Source of the DNA: Mycolicibacterium moriokaense
GTDB taxonomy: Bacteria; Actinomycetota; Actinomycetes; Mycobacteriales; Mycobacteriaceae
Reading direction: 5' to 3'
NCBI RefSeq assembly: GCF_003347205.1
Contig: NZ_QQBJ01000007.1
Span: forward strand, 186,001 to 250,000
DNA: 64,000 bases
Within the stretch, counting starts at the first letter, position 1. Each line of letters starts with the position of its first letter. Both the position numbers and the translations under genes were made by a program. The notes beneath the pieces are model-generated. The model ran no database searches. It saw only the letters and a list, made by a program, of their open reading frames with translations, and was not told the origin of the DNA. Shown piece after piece: positions 52,638-60,480 of this stretch.

Positions 52638-53563
52638 GACCGCACCCCCGTCGAGCACAGCTTCTCGGACAGCTCCCACAGCGCTCGGGCGTGCTCGGCG
52701 TCGACCGCATACGGTGCGACGTCCTCGCGAATCTCGCAGTCCGCCAGGTAGACCGAGCCGACGTCGGACAACTGCGGGCTGACCGCCGCCCACACCTGGG
52801 TCGCGGCTCCCTGCTCGGGCATCGAGAAGTCATGGCGCACATCGATCTTCTGCTGCTGGGGGTCCGCGGGCTCCAACCGCATCAGCGCCGCGAAATCGTC
52901 GCGGTTCATGTGGCGAGCAAGCGACGTGGCGACGACGCCGGGGTGCACCGCGTAGGCACGCACGCCGTGATTGCGGAGCCGACGGTCGAGTTCGACCGCA
53001 TGCAGGATGTTCGCGGTCTTGGACGCGCCGTAGGCGGCGAACTTGTCGTAGTCGCGTCGCTCCCAGTTCGGGTCGTCGAGGTCGACGTCGCTCATCCGGT
53101 GACCGTCCGACGACAGGTTCACGATCCTGGCGCCTTCGGTGACGAGGAGCGGGGTGAGCAACCTGGTGAGCTCGAAGTGGCCCAGATGGTTTGTGCCGAA
53201 CTGCATCTCGAAGCCATCGGCGGTCCTGCCGAACGGAGTGAACATCACGCCCGCGTTGTTCATCAGCACATGGATGGCCGAGGCGGTGTCGGCAATCGCG
53301 TCGGCGGCCGCCCGGACACTCGCCAGCGACGTCAGGTCCAGCGGCACGGTCGACGTGCGCGCCTCGGGCACCTCCTCGTGCACCCATGCGTCGGCATCGG
53401 CCAGGGCGTCGGCGTTGCGCGCGGCCAGCACGACATGCGCGCCGGTCGTGGCGAGCGCCTTCGCGGACTCGCGACCCAGGCCGGCCGAGGCACCGGTGAT
53501 CACGCACGTCTTGCCGGTCAGGTCGACGCCGTCGACCACGCCGAGTGCGGTGGACGCGCTCAC
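52634..53563 (-). CDS. Retinol-dehydrogenase-like SDR of the LuxE/LuxC operon
   Basis: The 309-residue SDR has TGxxxGxG in VITGASAGLGRESAKAL, NNAGVMFTPFG, the catalytic serine in NLSSDGHRMS and YGASKTANILHAVELDRRL for Tyr/Lys, a pattern like retinol dehydrogenases that act on fatty or isoprenoid aldehydes/alcohols. The GTG start overlaps the LuxC-like stop by 4 bp. In context it may reduce the aldehyde made by LuxE/LuxC to an alcohol, or oxidise one; direction is not readable from sequence. Confidence 0.82.
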   Translation of the reverse strand: MSASTALGVVDGVDLTGKTCVITGASAGLGRESAKALATTGAHVVLAARNADALADADAWVHEEVPEARTSTVPLDLTSLASVRAAADAIADTASAIHVLMNNAGVMFTPFGRTADGFEMQFGTNHLGHFELTRLLTPLLVTEGARIVNLSSDGHRMSDVDLDDPNWERRDYDKFAAYGASKTANILHAVELDRRLRNHGVRAYAVHPGVVATSLARHMNRDDFAALMRLEPADPQQQKIDVRHDFSMPEQGAATQVWAAVSPQLSDVGSVYLADCEIREDVAPYAVDAEHARALWELSEKLCSTGVRS

Positions 53564-55035
53564 TGTGCGGGCGCTGTCTGCCGACCCAGCCGCCAGAGCG
53601 GGGTCACCACGGCGGGGTCGCACGTCTCCTCGACGATCCACTTGCACATCCTGCGCATCGGCTCGATCGCGTCCTGCGGCGCCGCGATCGGCACGCTGCA
53701 CGCGTACCCCAGGGTGGTCAGCCGCTGCGCGCCGAACAGCGGAAGCGTGTCCCGCAATTGGCGTTTCAACGATTCCGGGTAGATCCCGATCGTCTGGGTG
53801 TAGGCGGTCACGGCGTCGGTCACCCTGTCGATGCTATCCACCGGCACGATGTTGGCCACCCGCCCGCACAGCAGGGCCGAGTAGTCGACGGCGGAGTCGA
53901 ACTGCGACACGATGACGGCGCCCTCGCGCCGGTCGCCACCGATCACGCGGTAGTAGTCGTCGGTCATGCGTGACCCGTCGATGTGCTCGTAGAGTTCCCG
54001 ATTCGGGTGCAGCGGAGGGGTGCTGATGAACGACGGCAGCCGGGTCAACTCCTCGTAGATCATCTCGCCGAGTTTGTTGGCGTTGGCGATACCGGCCTCG
54101 TCGGTGCCGCTCAGCACGTAGATGATGCGGGCGTTGGCGCAGCCCTCCTGGTTGGCCACGCCGATGTCGACGGCCGCGCATCGGGCCACCTCGCGCGTCG
54201 TCTCGTCGTCGTCGAAAGCCTCGCGCCCGATGATCGTCGCGCTGCGTTTCGGGTCGAGTGCGATCATCTCCAGCCCGGGCTGGATGTAGCGGGTGACGTG
54301 CTTGACCGACGCCAAACCGCCCCAGGCGACGATCTTTTCGACGTGTTCGGGGCGGTACAGCCGCTCTTCGACGGCGGTGTCACCGCCCTTCCAGTACCCG
54401 ACGGCCAGGTGCCTGGTGATCGGGTGCCCGGGTGCGACGTCGGCGAGCGTGCGCGCGATCGCGACAGCGGTCAACGGGTCGTTCGACGGCGCCTTGATGA
54501 TCGTGTCGCAGCGGGTGATCACCGAACGCAGGATCGTCACCGCCGAGACGAGTCCGCCGTTGCCCGCCGGGATGTGCAGCACCCGGGCGCCGAATGCGCG
54601 CACCCGCACGTCCCGCCCGTCGGAGAGCCGTCGCGGCACCCAGCCGTTGAGGTAGTCCAGCCCGACCTGGCTGTCGGCGACCTCGAGCACGTTGGCCCGG
54701 GAGAACAGCGGCCGCAGGATCTGGTAGCTGTTCTTCAGCATCTCGGCGGGAAGAGGGTTCGCCAGCAGCGCGGCCTCGTAGGCTTCCTGCAGATGGGAGT
54801 TGGAGTCGAAGTCGAGGGCATCGCCCAAAGCGTGGAGGACATCAAGTATTTCGTCGAAGGCGAGCTCGTGCAGGTCGGTCATCGCCATCGGGTTGGGCAG
54901 CGGCAGCCGGTCGACGTTGCGGGTCATGTCGGGCGCCCGGAAGGTGACGTCGCCCTCGCGGGTGCCGAACGACACCAGGTCATCGGTGATGAGTTCGCCC
55001 CGCAGGAACAGCGGGACGGTGTAGCCGTCGCTCAT
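53560..55035 (-). CDS. LuxC-like acyl-CoA/acyl-enzyme reductase
   Basis: The 491-residue protein is an aldehyde-dehydrogenase-fold LuxC relative. It carries the catalytic cysteine in VANQEGCANARI (about C299) and LuxC-like segments FGARVLHIPAGNGGLVSAVT and YWKGGDTAVEERLY. LuxC reduces a fatty acyl thioester to aldehyde with NADPH. No luxAB or luxD is nearby. The ATG at 55033-55035 overlaps the LuxE-like stop (ATGA). A complete LuxE-LuxC pair without luciferase suggests fatty-aldehyde or alcohol synthesis rather than light. Confidence 0.85.
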   Translation of the reverse strand: MSDGYTVPLFLRGELITDDLVSFGTREGDVTFRAPDMTRNVDRLPLPNPMAMTDLHELAFDEILDVLHALGDALDFDSNSHLQEAYEAALLANPLPAEMLKNSYQILRPLFSRANVLEVADSQVGLDYLNGWVPRRLSDGRDVRVRAFGARVLHIPAGNGGLVSAVTILRSVITRCDTIIKAPSNDPLTAVAIARTLADVAPGHPITRHLAVGYWKGGDTAVEERLYRPEHVEKIVAWGGLASVKHVTRYIQPGLEMIALDPKRSATIIGREAFDDDETTREVARCAAVDIGVANQEGCANARIIYVLSGTDEAGIANANKLGEMIYEELTRLPSFISTPPLHPNRELYEHIDGSRMTDDYYRVIGGDRREGAVIVSQFDSAVDYSALLCGRVANIVPVDSIDRVTDAVTAYTQTIGIYPESLKRQLRDTLPLFGAQRLTTLGYACSVPIAAPQDAIEPMRRMCKWIVEETCDPAVVTPLWRLGRQTAPAQ

Positions 55036-56465
55036 GACTCGAAGGCCTTCATGAACTCGACCGCCTCGTTGTGCACCTCGTGGGTGGCGGCACACGTGAT
55101 GCGGTCGTCCTCGACGCCGCGCTTCTCGCTGTAGCGGACGATGTCGTGCTCGAACGCGACGCTGGTCTGGCCGCACGGGCACTGCAGGTCCCAGTCGATG
55201 GTGACTTCGTCGCCGGAGATCACCCCGCCCCAGTGCGCCTTGAGCAGCACGTCGTAGACGGCGGCCCTGCCGGTCTGCCTGCCGCTGCGGGGGAGTGGCT
55301 CGCTGGTGTCCGGGTCGAGCACGAACGGAATGACCCACGGCTGCACGTGGTATCGGCCTTCGCTACAGCCCCAGTGAAACGCGCTCTGTTCGGAGAACCC
55401 GTAGCCCTCCTGGATGCGGTCGACGCCGAGAAACTCGTGAATAGTGTCCATGTAGTCGGCCGGCAGCGCCACGCCCTTGAGCCCGCCGCCGGTGAGAATC
55501 GCCGAGTCCCTGGCGAATACGTTCTTCACGCCGCGCTCCAGGCCCGCCTTGGCCACGTCGTACATGATGTTGTAGGCGCCGATCATGAAAACGCGTTTGC
55601 CGCGCAGCGTGTCGGTGATCGTGGTGAAGAACCGGTCGAGGTCCTCGGGCTGGCGGGCCTGCATCGCGATGAACTCGTCCTTGCGCGCGGCCAATGCCGG
55701 GTCGATGACGAGCCGGTCGAGTTCACCGCGTGACGCTGCGGCGCGCATCTTCGATGCCAGGAACATCAGGTCGGTGTCGATGGCGTCGGGGTAGAGCGCG
55801 TGGAACTTGCTCTCGTCGCCGCCGGTGAAGCCGCGCTTGATCATGTTGGCGATGCGCAGATGGCCGAGCTTGCCGCTGGCGAAGTTGGGCCAGATCACGT
55901 CGACGGCGGGGTTGAGTTCGGCCTCGGTGGGTTCGGTGCCGAACGTCTGGAACAGGCAAATCTTCCACAGCACCATGCCTTCCCGCGCCCCGTGCTTGTC
56001 CTTGGGGATGATCGACAGCGTCCCGGTGGTGCCGCTGGAGGTGATCACCTCCAGCGGCGTCTGCGCGTCGAGCCGGTCGATCCATTCGTCGATGCCGTCG
56101 CAGCCGTCGGTGTCGACACCCGACAAGTCGTGGCTGGTGAGCTTGTCCAGCCACTTCGTCATGAGGTCGAAGCGCTTGTTGTCGATCAGCGCCGCCGGAT
56201 AGGACTTGAACGCCGTGTGCGAGAACAGCAGCGGGACAACGTCGTTGAACTCGTTCAACTCGGTCACGCCGAGCCGGTCGGCGAGCTTGCGGACCATCTC
56301 GATGCTCTGCCTGTGCTGGCCGAACCGAATGGCCATCGCCCGGCGCTGAAGCTCTTCGAGTTCGTCACGGGCAATGCTGTGCATCTGTGTCAGCGATTCG
56401 CCGAAGAAGGCGATCGGGTCATCCATGAACTGCTCGACGGGCCTCGTCGACTGCGATGTCGTCAT
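55032..56465 (-). CDS. LuxE-like acyl-protein synthetase (AMP-forming)
   Basis: The 477-residue protein belongs to the LuxE/acyl-protein synthetase branch of adenylating enzymes, which activate a fatty acid with ATP and hand it to LuxC. The ATP-binding loop reads ITSSGTTGTLSII; an EGYGFSEQSAFHWGC motif and a CPCG pair near the C-terminus are also visible. It is about 100 residues longer than Vibrio LuxE. The ATG at 56463-56465 is the first start in the operon, divergent from the gamma-carbonic-anhydrase gene. Confidence 0.85.
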   Translation of the reverse strand: MTTSQSTRPVEQFMDDPIAFFGESLTQMHSIARDELEELQRRAMAIRFGQHRQSIEMVRKLADRLGVTELNEFNDVVPLLFSHTAFKSYPAALIDNKRFDLMTKWLDKLTSHDLSGVDTDGCDGIDEWIDRLDAQTPLEVITSSGTTGTLSIIPKDKHGAREGMVLWKICLFQTFGTEPTEAELNPAVDVIWPNFASGKLGHLRIANMIKRGFTGGDESKFHALYPDAIDTDLMFLASKMRAAASRGELDRLVIDPALAARKDEFIAMQARQPEDLDRFFTTITDTLRGKRVFMIGAYNIMYDVAKAGLERGVKNVFARDSAILTGGGLKGVALPADYMDTIHEFLGVDRIQEGYGFSEQSAFHWGCSEGRYHVQPWVIPFVLDPDTSEPLPRSGRQTGRAAVYDVLLKAHWGGVISGDEVTIDWDLQCPCGQTSVAFEHDIVRYSEKRGVEDDRITCAATHEVHNEAVEFMKAFES

Positions 56466-56486
56466 GGCTGCGACGGTACGCCAAAC

Positions 56487-56502
56487 TTGCAGTCAACTGC
56501 AA
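56487..56502. promoter_or_regulatory. TTGCAGT-N2-ACTGCAA operator of the LuxE/LuxC operon
   Basis: TTGCAGTCAACTGCAA has perfect 7-bp arms with a 2-bp spacer, 22 bp upstream of the LuxE-like ATG. A further half-site, AACTGCA, follows near 56513. This is a strong candidate for binding by the operon's own TetR proteins. Confidence 0.75.
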
Positions 56503-56534
56503 GAGTGTAGCCAACTGCATTGGCTCGCTGGTGG

Positions 56535-56595
56535 CGCGAACGTTCCGTACCGGTCGAAAATCCGGCGATTATGCGACCGGTACGGAACGTTCGCG
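56535..56595. repeat. 22-bp perfect inverted repeat in divergent promoter region
   Basis: Arms at 56535-56556 and 56574-56595 are exact reverse complements over 22 bases, with a 17-nt spacer. Each arm contains GAACGTTC and ACCGGT palindromes. It ends 15 bp before the gamma-carbonic-anhydrase start. It could form a very stable hairpin in a message from the right side, or be a mobile-repeat scar; it is unrelated in sequence to repeat copies A-E. Confidence 0.85.
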
Positions 56596-56610
56596 TGTGA
56601 AATGGCGGCC

Positions 56611-57135
56611 ATGGCTGAGCCGCTGATCCTGTCCATTCGCGGACGCGCACCGGAATTGCACGCCGAGAGTTGGGTTGCGCCGAACGCGACCGTGATCGGG
56701 CAGGTGAGCCTGGCCGCCAGGGCCAGCGTCTGGTACGGCGCGACGCTGCGCGCCGAGGCCGAGCCGATCGAAATCGGATTCGGCACCAACATCCAGGACG
56801 GCGTCACCATCCACGTCGACTCGGAGTTCCCGGTGAAAGTGGGCGCGGGCGTCAGCGTGGGCCACAACGCCGTGCTGCACGGCTGTGAGATCGAGGACGA
56901 TGCGTTGATCGGGATGGGTGCGGTCATCCTCAACGGCGCGCGCATCGGGGAAGGCTCGCTGATCGCGGCCTCCGCGCTGGTGCCGCAGGGCGTGGTCGTG
57001 CCGCCGCGGTCTCTGGTGACCGGTGTGCCGGGAGCGGTGCGGCGCGAACTCAGCGACGCCGAGATCGCCAACAACCGGCACAACGCGCAGGTCTACCAGC
57101 GGCTGATCGAACTGCACCGCGATTCGCCGCGCTGA
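56611..57135 (+). CDS. Gamma carbonic anhydrase-like (left-handed beta-helix) protein
   Basis: The 174-residue protein consists of hexapeptide repeats of a left-handed beta-helix. The three metal histidines of the gamma class appear as H68 (DGVTIHVD), H85 and H90 (SVGHNAVLHGC), as in YrdA/CaiE-type proteins. Catalysis of CO2 hydration is not certain for this branch. The ATG 56611 is preceded by another at 56602. A C-terminal helix with RHNAQVYQRLIELHRD follows. It is divergent from the LuxE-like operon and may share its promoter region. Confidence 0.85.
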   Translation: MAEPLILSIRGRAPELHAESWVAPNATVIGQVSLAARASVWYGATLRAEAEPIEIGFGTNIQDGVTIHVDSEFPVKVGAGVSVGHNAVLHGCEIEDDALIGMGAVILNGARIGEGSLIAASALVPQGVVVPPRSLVTGVPGAVRRELSDAEIANNRHNAQVYQRLIELHRDSPR

Positions 57136-57174
57136 GGGTTGGAGATTTCCATCGGCTGAGTGCGGGTAAGACCG

Positions 57175-57180
57175 TACGGT
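57175..57180 (+). promoter_or_regulatory. Candidate -10 box, leaderless SDR/CPBP operon
   Basis: TACGGT, the right half of the palindrome ACCGTACGGT (57171-57180), ends 7 nt before ATG 57188. The palindrome would let a regulator occlude the -10. Confidence 0.45.
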
Positions 57181-57187
57181 GAAAGCA

Positions 57188-58324
57188 ATGCGAATCCTGG
57201 TCACCGGGGCCACCGGCTATGTCGGATCCCGGCTCGTCACCGATCTTCTGTCCAAGGGCCACACCGTCGTCGTCACCTCGCGCAACGTCGAGCGGCTCGC
57301 CGACTTCGGCTGGTTCGACGACGTCACGGCCGTCGCGATGGACGCGCACGAGCCGGCATCCGCGCAGGCGGCATTGGAGTACGCGGGGCCCATCGACGTC
57401 GTGTACTACCTGGTGCACGGCATCGGTCAGCCCGACTTCCGCGACGCCGACAACGCGGCCGCGACCAACGTCGCCGAGGCCGCGAAGCGGATCGGCGTCC
57501 AGCGCATCGTCTACCTCGGCGGCTTCGTGCCCGAGGAAGGCGAGCTGTCGGAGCACCTGACCAGCCGGGCCGAGGTCGCCGAGGCGCTGAGCATCGAGGG
57601 CGGCCCCGAAGTGGTGTGGCTGGGCGCGGCGATGATCATCGGCGCTGGTTCGACGTCGTTCGAGATGCTGCGCTATGTCGGCGACCGCTTCATGTTCATC
57701 CCGCTGCCCGAGTGGATGGCAAACCCGATGGACCCCATATCGATCCGCGACGTGTTGTACTACCTCGTCGCCGCGGCCGACGCCACCCGCGTGCCCGCGG
57801 GCGCCTACGACATCTCGGGCCCGGAGTCGACCACCTACGGCGATTTGTTGGCCGCGTACGGCCGCGCCACAGGCAAGTGGCGGGCTAGGGTGCCGATCCG
57901 TGGAGTGGACACCGGCGTGGCGTCGATGCTGACCGCCGTCGCGCTTCCGGTGCCCGGCGGCCTTGCCGCCGATCTGGTTGAGTCACTTGATCATCCGATG
58001 CGGGCCTCGGATGGGCTGCGCGACATCGTGCCCGACCCGTCGGGCGGCCTGACCGGCATCGACGACGCCATCGCGCGATCGCTGGCCAACGGGCGGCCGC
58101 GGCCGGTGGACGAACTGGCCGACCCGCACCACCTCGCCGATACCGACCCGGGGTGGGCCGGCGGGGACGCGCTTCGCATCCAGCGGCTGGCAAGATCCAT
58201 CACGCCGCCGATCGTCCGGCCCGCGCTGGGACTCCTCAACGTCGTACCAGGACCCGTCGCCGCAGCGTTGCGGACCGGGCTGGACACCCTGATCAACCTC
58301 ACACCGAAGGCGCACCCGGCATGA
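57188..58324 (+). CDS. Atypical/extended NAD(P)-binding SDR
   Basis: The 378-residue protein begins MRILVTGATGYVGSRLVTDL with the TGxxGxxG motif of extended/atypical SDRs, followed by RNVERLADFGWFDDVTAVAM and YYLVHGIGQPDF. A C-terminal region of about 150 residues lacks a known domain and has weakly hydrophobic helices near its end. It resembles NmrA-type/complex I subunit-like SDRs rather than catalytic Tyr-Lys enzymes. ATG 57188 was chosen over GTG 57179 because of the -10-like box. It overlaps the CPBP gene by ATGA. Confidence 0.75.
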   Translation: MRILVTGATGYVGSRLVTDLLSKGHTVVVTSRNVERLADFGWFDDVTAVAMDAHEPASAQAALEYAGPIDVVYYLVHGIGQPDFRDADNAAATNVAEAAKRIGVQRIVYLGGFVPEEGELSEHLTSRAEVAEALSIEGGPEVVWLGAAMIIGAGSTSFEMLRYVGDRFMFIPLPEWMANPMDPISIRDVLYYLVAAADATRVPAGAYDISGPESTTYGDLLAAYGRATGKWRARVPIRGVDTGVASMLTAVALPVPGGLAADLVESLDHPMRASDGLRDIVPDPSGGLTGIDDAIARSLANGRPRPVDELADPHHLADTDPGWAGGDALRIQRLARSITPPIVRPALGLLNVVPGPVAAALRTGLDTLINLTPKAHPA

Positions 58325-59058
58325 CAGAACCGTCGACCACGGAACACCCTGGGGACCATCCGCCCTTTCTACGGGAGGTGAGGGACAACCTCACCAGGGT
58401 CGCCGTTCCGCACCACGAGCCGCCGAGCGTGGTCCGGCGGCGGCGCGTCATCGTCGCTGTCGTCGTGGTGATCGGCGCTGCGCTGCTTGGCTATTCGCTC
58501 GCCCGCAGCCCCGGCGACGAGTCGTTCTACGGGTTGACCTTCGCGCTGGCCGGGGTCTGGGCGCTGGGTGCGCTGCTGGCGCGTCCGTTGCACCTCGGGC
58601 ACGTCCGATTCTTCGGCCGAAATCAACGCCCCGTCATCAGCGGCACCGTCATCGGCCTGGCCCTGGGCGGCGTGTTCATCGTCGGCGGCTTGGTGGCCCG
58701 CGAATTTCCCGCGCTCCGCGACTATGCCGCGGACGTGCTGGAATTCGCCACTCAAGGCAGCCTGCCGCTGGTCGTGCTGATCACCGTGGTCAATGGCTTC
58801 GCCGAAGAACTGTTCTTCCGCGGTGCGCTCTACTCCGCGCTGGAAAAGCACCATCCCGCAATCGTTTCCACAATCGTCTACGCCGTCGTGATCGGGGTGT
58901 CGACGTTGAACCCGATGTTGACGTTCGCCGCGATCGTGCTCGGCTCGGTATGCGCCTTCGAGCGCCGAGCCACCGGCGGAGTGCTGGCGCCCATCCTCAC
59001 CCACATGGTGTGGGGTCTGATGATGGTGCTCGTCCTGCCGCCGATGTTCGGCGTCTAA
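58321..59058 (+). CDS. CPBP-family intramembrane metalloprotease
   Basis: The 245-residue membrane protein has the CPBP (Abi/Rce1-like) motifs NGFAEELFFRGALYSALEK (EExxxR) and a later His in LTHMVWGLMM. Helices span most of the sequence after a soluble N-terminus. These enzymes cleave prenylated or other membrane substrates and can act in bacteriocin immunity. It is coupled to the upstream SDR. Its TAA overlaps the MFS stop on the other strand (CTAA). Confidence 0.82.
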   Translation: MTEPSTTEHPGDHPPFLREVRDNLTRVAVPHHEPPSVVRRRRVIVAVVVVIGAALLGYSLARSPGDESFYGLTFALAGVWALGALLARPLHLGHVRFFGRNQRPVISGTVIGLALGGVFIVGGLVAREFPALRDYAADVLEFATQGSLPLVVLITVVNGFAEELFFRGALYSALEKHHPAIVSTIVYAVVIGVSTLNPMLTFAAIVLGSVCAFERRATGGVLAPILTHMVWGLMMVLVLPPMFGV

Positions 59059-60359
59059 CTCAACGGGTTGGCCACTTCGTCGCGGCGCATCCGGCCCGCC
59101 CGCATCGCGACGGCCGCGAAGGCCACCGGCGCAAGCCCGGCCACCAGGAAGATCGTCTCCATCGAGACGACCTTCGACAGCGGGCCGACGATCGCGAACG
59201 ACACCGGCATGAACGCCAGCGACACGAAGAAGTCCAGGCTCGAGACCCGGCCCAGCATCTCCGTCGGTACGCGCCGTTGCAGCAAGGTGCCCCAGATGAC
59301 CATGCCCGCTCCATCGGTGACGCCGATGACGAACGTCGCAACGGCCATCAACGGGAACGACGACGTGACGCCGAGCACCACCAACGGCACCGATCCCACG
59401 CTCCACATCGCCATCATTACCGTCAGGTAGCGGCGGGGCAGTCGCCGCGACGACACCGCGAGCGCGCCCACCGCGTCGCCCACCCCGAAGAACGCCAGGA
59501 TCAGGCCGTATGTCCTGGCACCGTCGGCGAAGCGGTCCTTGGCGATGAACGGCAGCAGTACCTCGATGGGGCCCAGCACCACCAGCACGAACATGCTGGC
59601 GAACAGCAGCGTCCACAACAGCCACGGCGTGCGCAGCATGAAGACGAAGCCCTCACGCAGATCGCGCAGCACATGCCGCGGGTCAGGTTCCGGCTTCGGC
59701 TCCGGGTTCGCCCCGGCGACAGCCGCTTTCGTCGCGGGCCTGGTGGCCACCAGCAACACCAGGCCGACGGCGAACAACGCCGCAACCGTCACCGACCCCA
59801 GCGCCGGGAACGTCGCCCCCACCAGAACACCGGCGACGGCGGGGCCGACCGCGCGCTGGAACACCGGGCGGACCACACCTTCGACGCCGTTGGCGGCGAG
59901 AAGCTGTTCGGCGGGCAGGATCCGCGGCAGCAGTGCGCTGTAGGCGGGGAAGAAGAACGCCGCCGCGATGCCCAACGCCGCCGCCGCCAACGCCATATGC
60001 CAGATTTGCAGCACGCCAACGAGTCCCAGCACCGCGATCGCCGACACCACCAGCGTGTTGACGATCTCGACGGCGATGATGATCGTCCGCTGGTTGATCC
60101 GGTCGGCCGCCAGCCCGCCGATGAGCAGGAATGCGACTAGCCCGGTGCCCAGGCAGGTGGCGACCAGCGACAGCGACGCCGGATCGTTGGTGAGCTCGAT
60201 GACCTGTAGCGCCATCACGACGGCCCACATGCCCTCGGCGAAGATCGACAGCGACACCGCGGCGATCAGCAAGCGGTACTCGCGCGAGCCGAAGGGGGCG
60301 AGCACGCGCCAGCGGCCGGCATTCACGACCGGCTCCTGGAATTCGAATTGCGTGCTCAC
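59055..60359 (-). CDS. MFS transporter (Tap/MFS_3-like)
   Basis: The 434-residue protein has about twelve membrane helices and motifs such as GLAADRINQRTIIIAVEIVN in loop 2-3, as in Tap-type efflux proteins. The substrate is unknown. The ATG at 60357-60359 starts MSTQFEFQEPVVNAGRWRVL. Repeat copy D lies upstream of it. Its stop overlaps the convergent CPBP stop. Confidence 0.82.
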   Translation of the reverse strand: MSTQFEFQEPVVNAGRWRVLAPFGSREYRLLIAAVSLSIFAEGMWAVVMALQVIELTNDPASLSLVATCLGTGLVAFLLIGGLAADRINQRTIIIAVEIVNTLVVSAIAVLGLVGVLQIWHMALAAAALGIAAAFFFPAYSALLPRILPAEQLLAANGVEGVVRPVFQRAVGPAVAGVLVGATFPALGSVTVAALFAVGLVLLVATRPATKAAVAGANPEPKPEPDPRHVLRDLREGFVFMLRTPWLLWTLLFASMFVLVVLGPIEVLLPFIAKDRFADGARTYGLILAFFGVGDAVGALAVSSRRLPRRYLTVMMAMWSVGSVPLVVLGVTSSFPLMAVATFVIGVTDGAGMVIWGTLLQRRVPTEMLGRVSSLDFFVSLAFMPVSFAIVGPLSKVVSMETIFLVAGLAPVAFAAVAMRAGRMRRDEVANPLS

Positions 60360-60410
60360 ACAGTCGATGGTCGCCGACCGGATGGGGCCGCGTCCATCGA
60401 TTTTTCTCCC

Positions 60411-60470
60411 GCGAGCAGACGTGAACTCGCACGAGAATCGCCCAAACTATGCGATTTCGCGTCTGCTCGG
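60411..60470 (+). repeat. Intergenic palindromic repeat, copy D (short form)
   Basis: GCGAGCAGACG and CGTCTGCTCG form matching outer arms, continued inward by GAACTCGCA and TGCGATTTC with one mismatch. It lies upstream of the MFS start and downstream of the crotonase stop, so between genes on the same strand. It is exactly 60 bp long, like copy E. Confidence 0.75.
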
Positions 60471-60480
60471 CAGAGGGCAG

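Noticed and set aside
53560-56465. A complete bioluminescence (lux) operon
   Set aside because: Only LuxC- and LuxE-like genes are present; there is no luxA, luxB or luxD in the neighbourhood.
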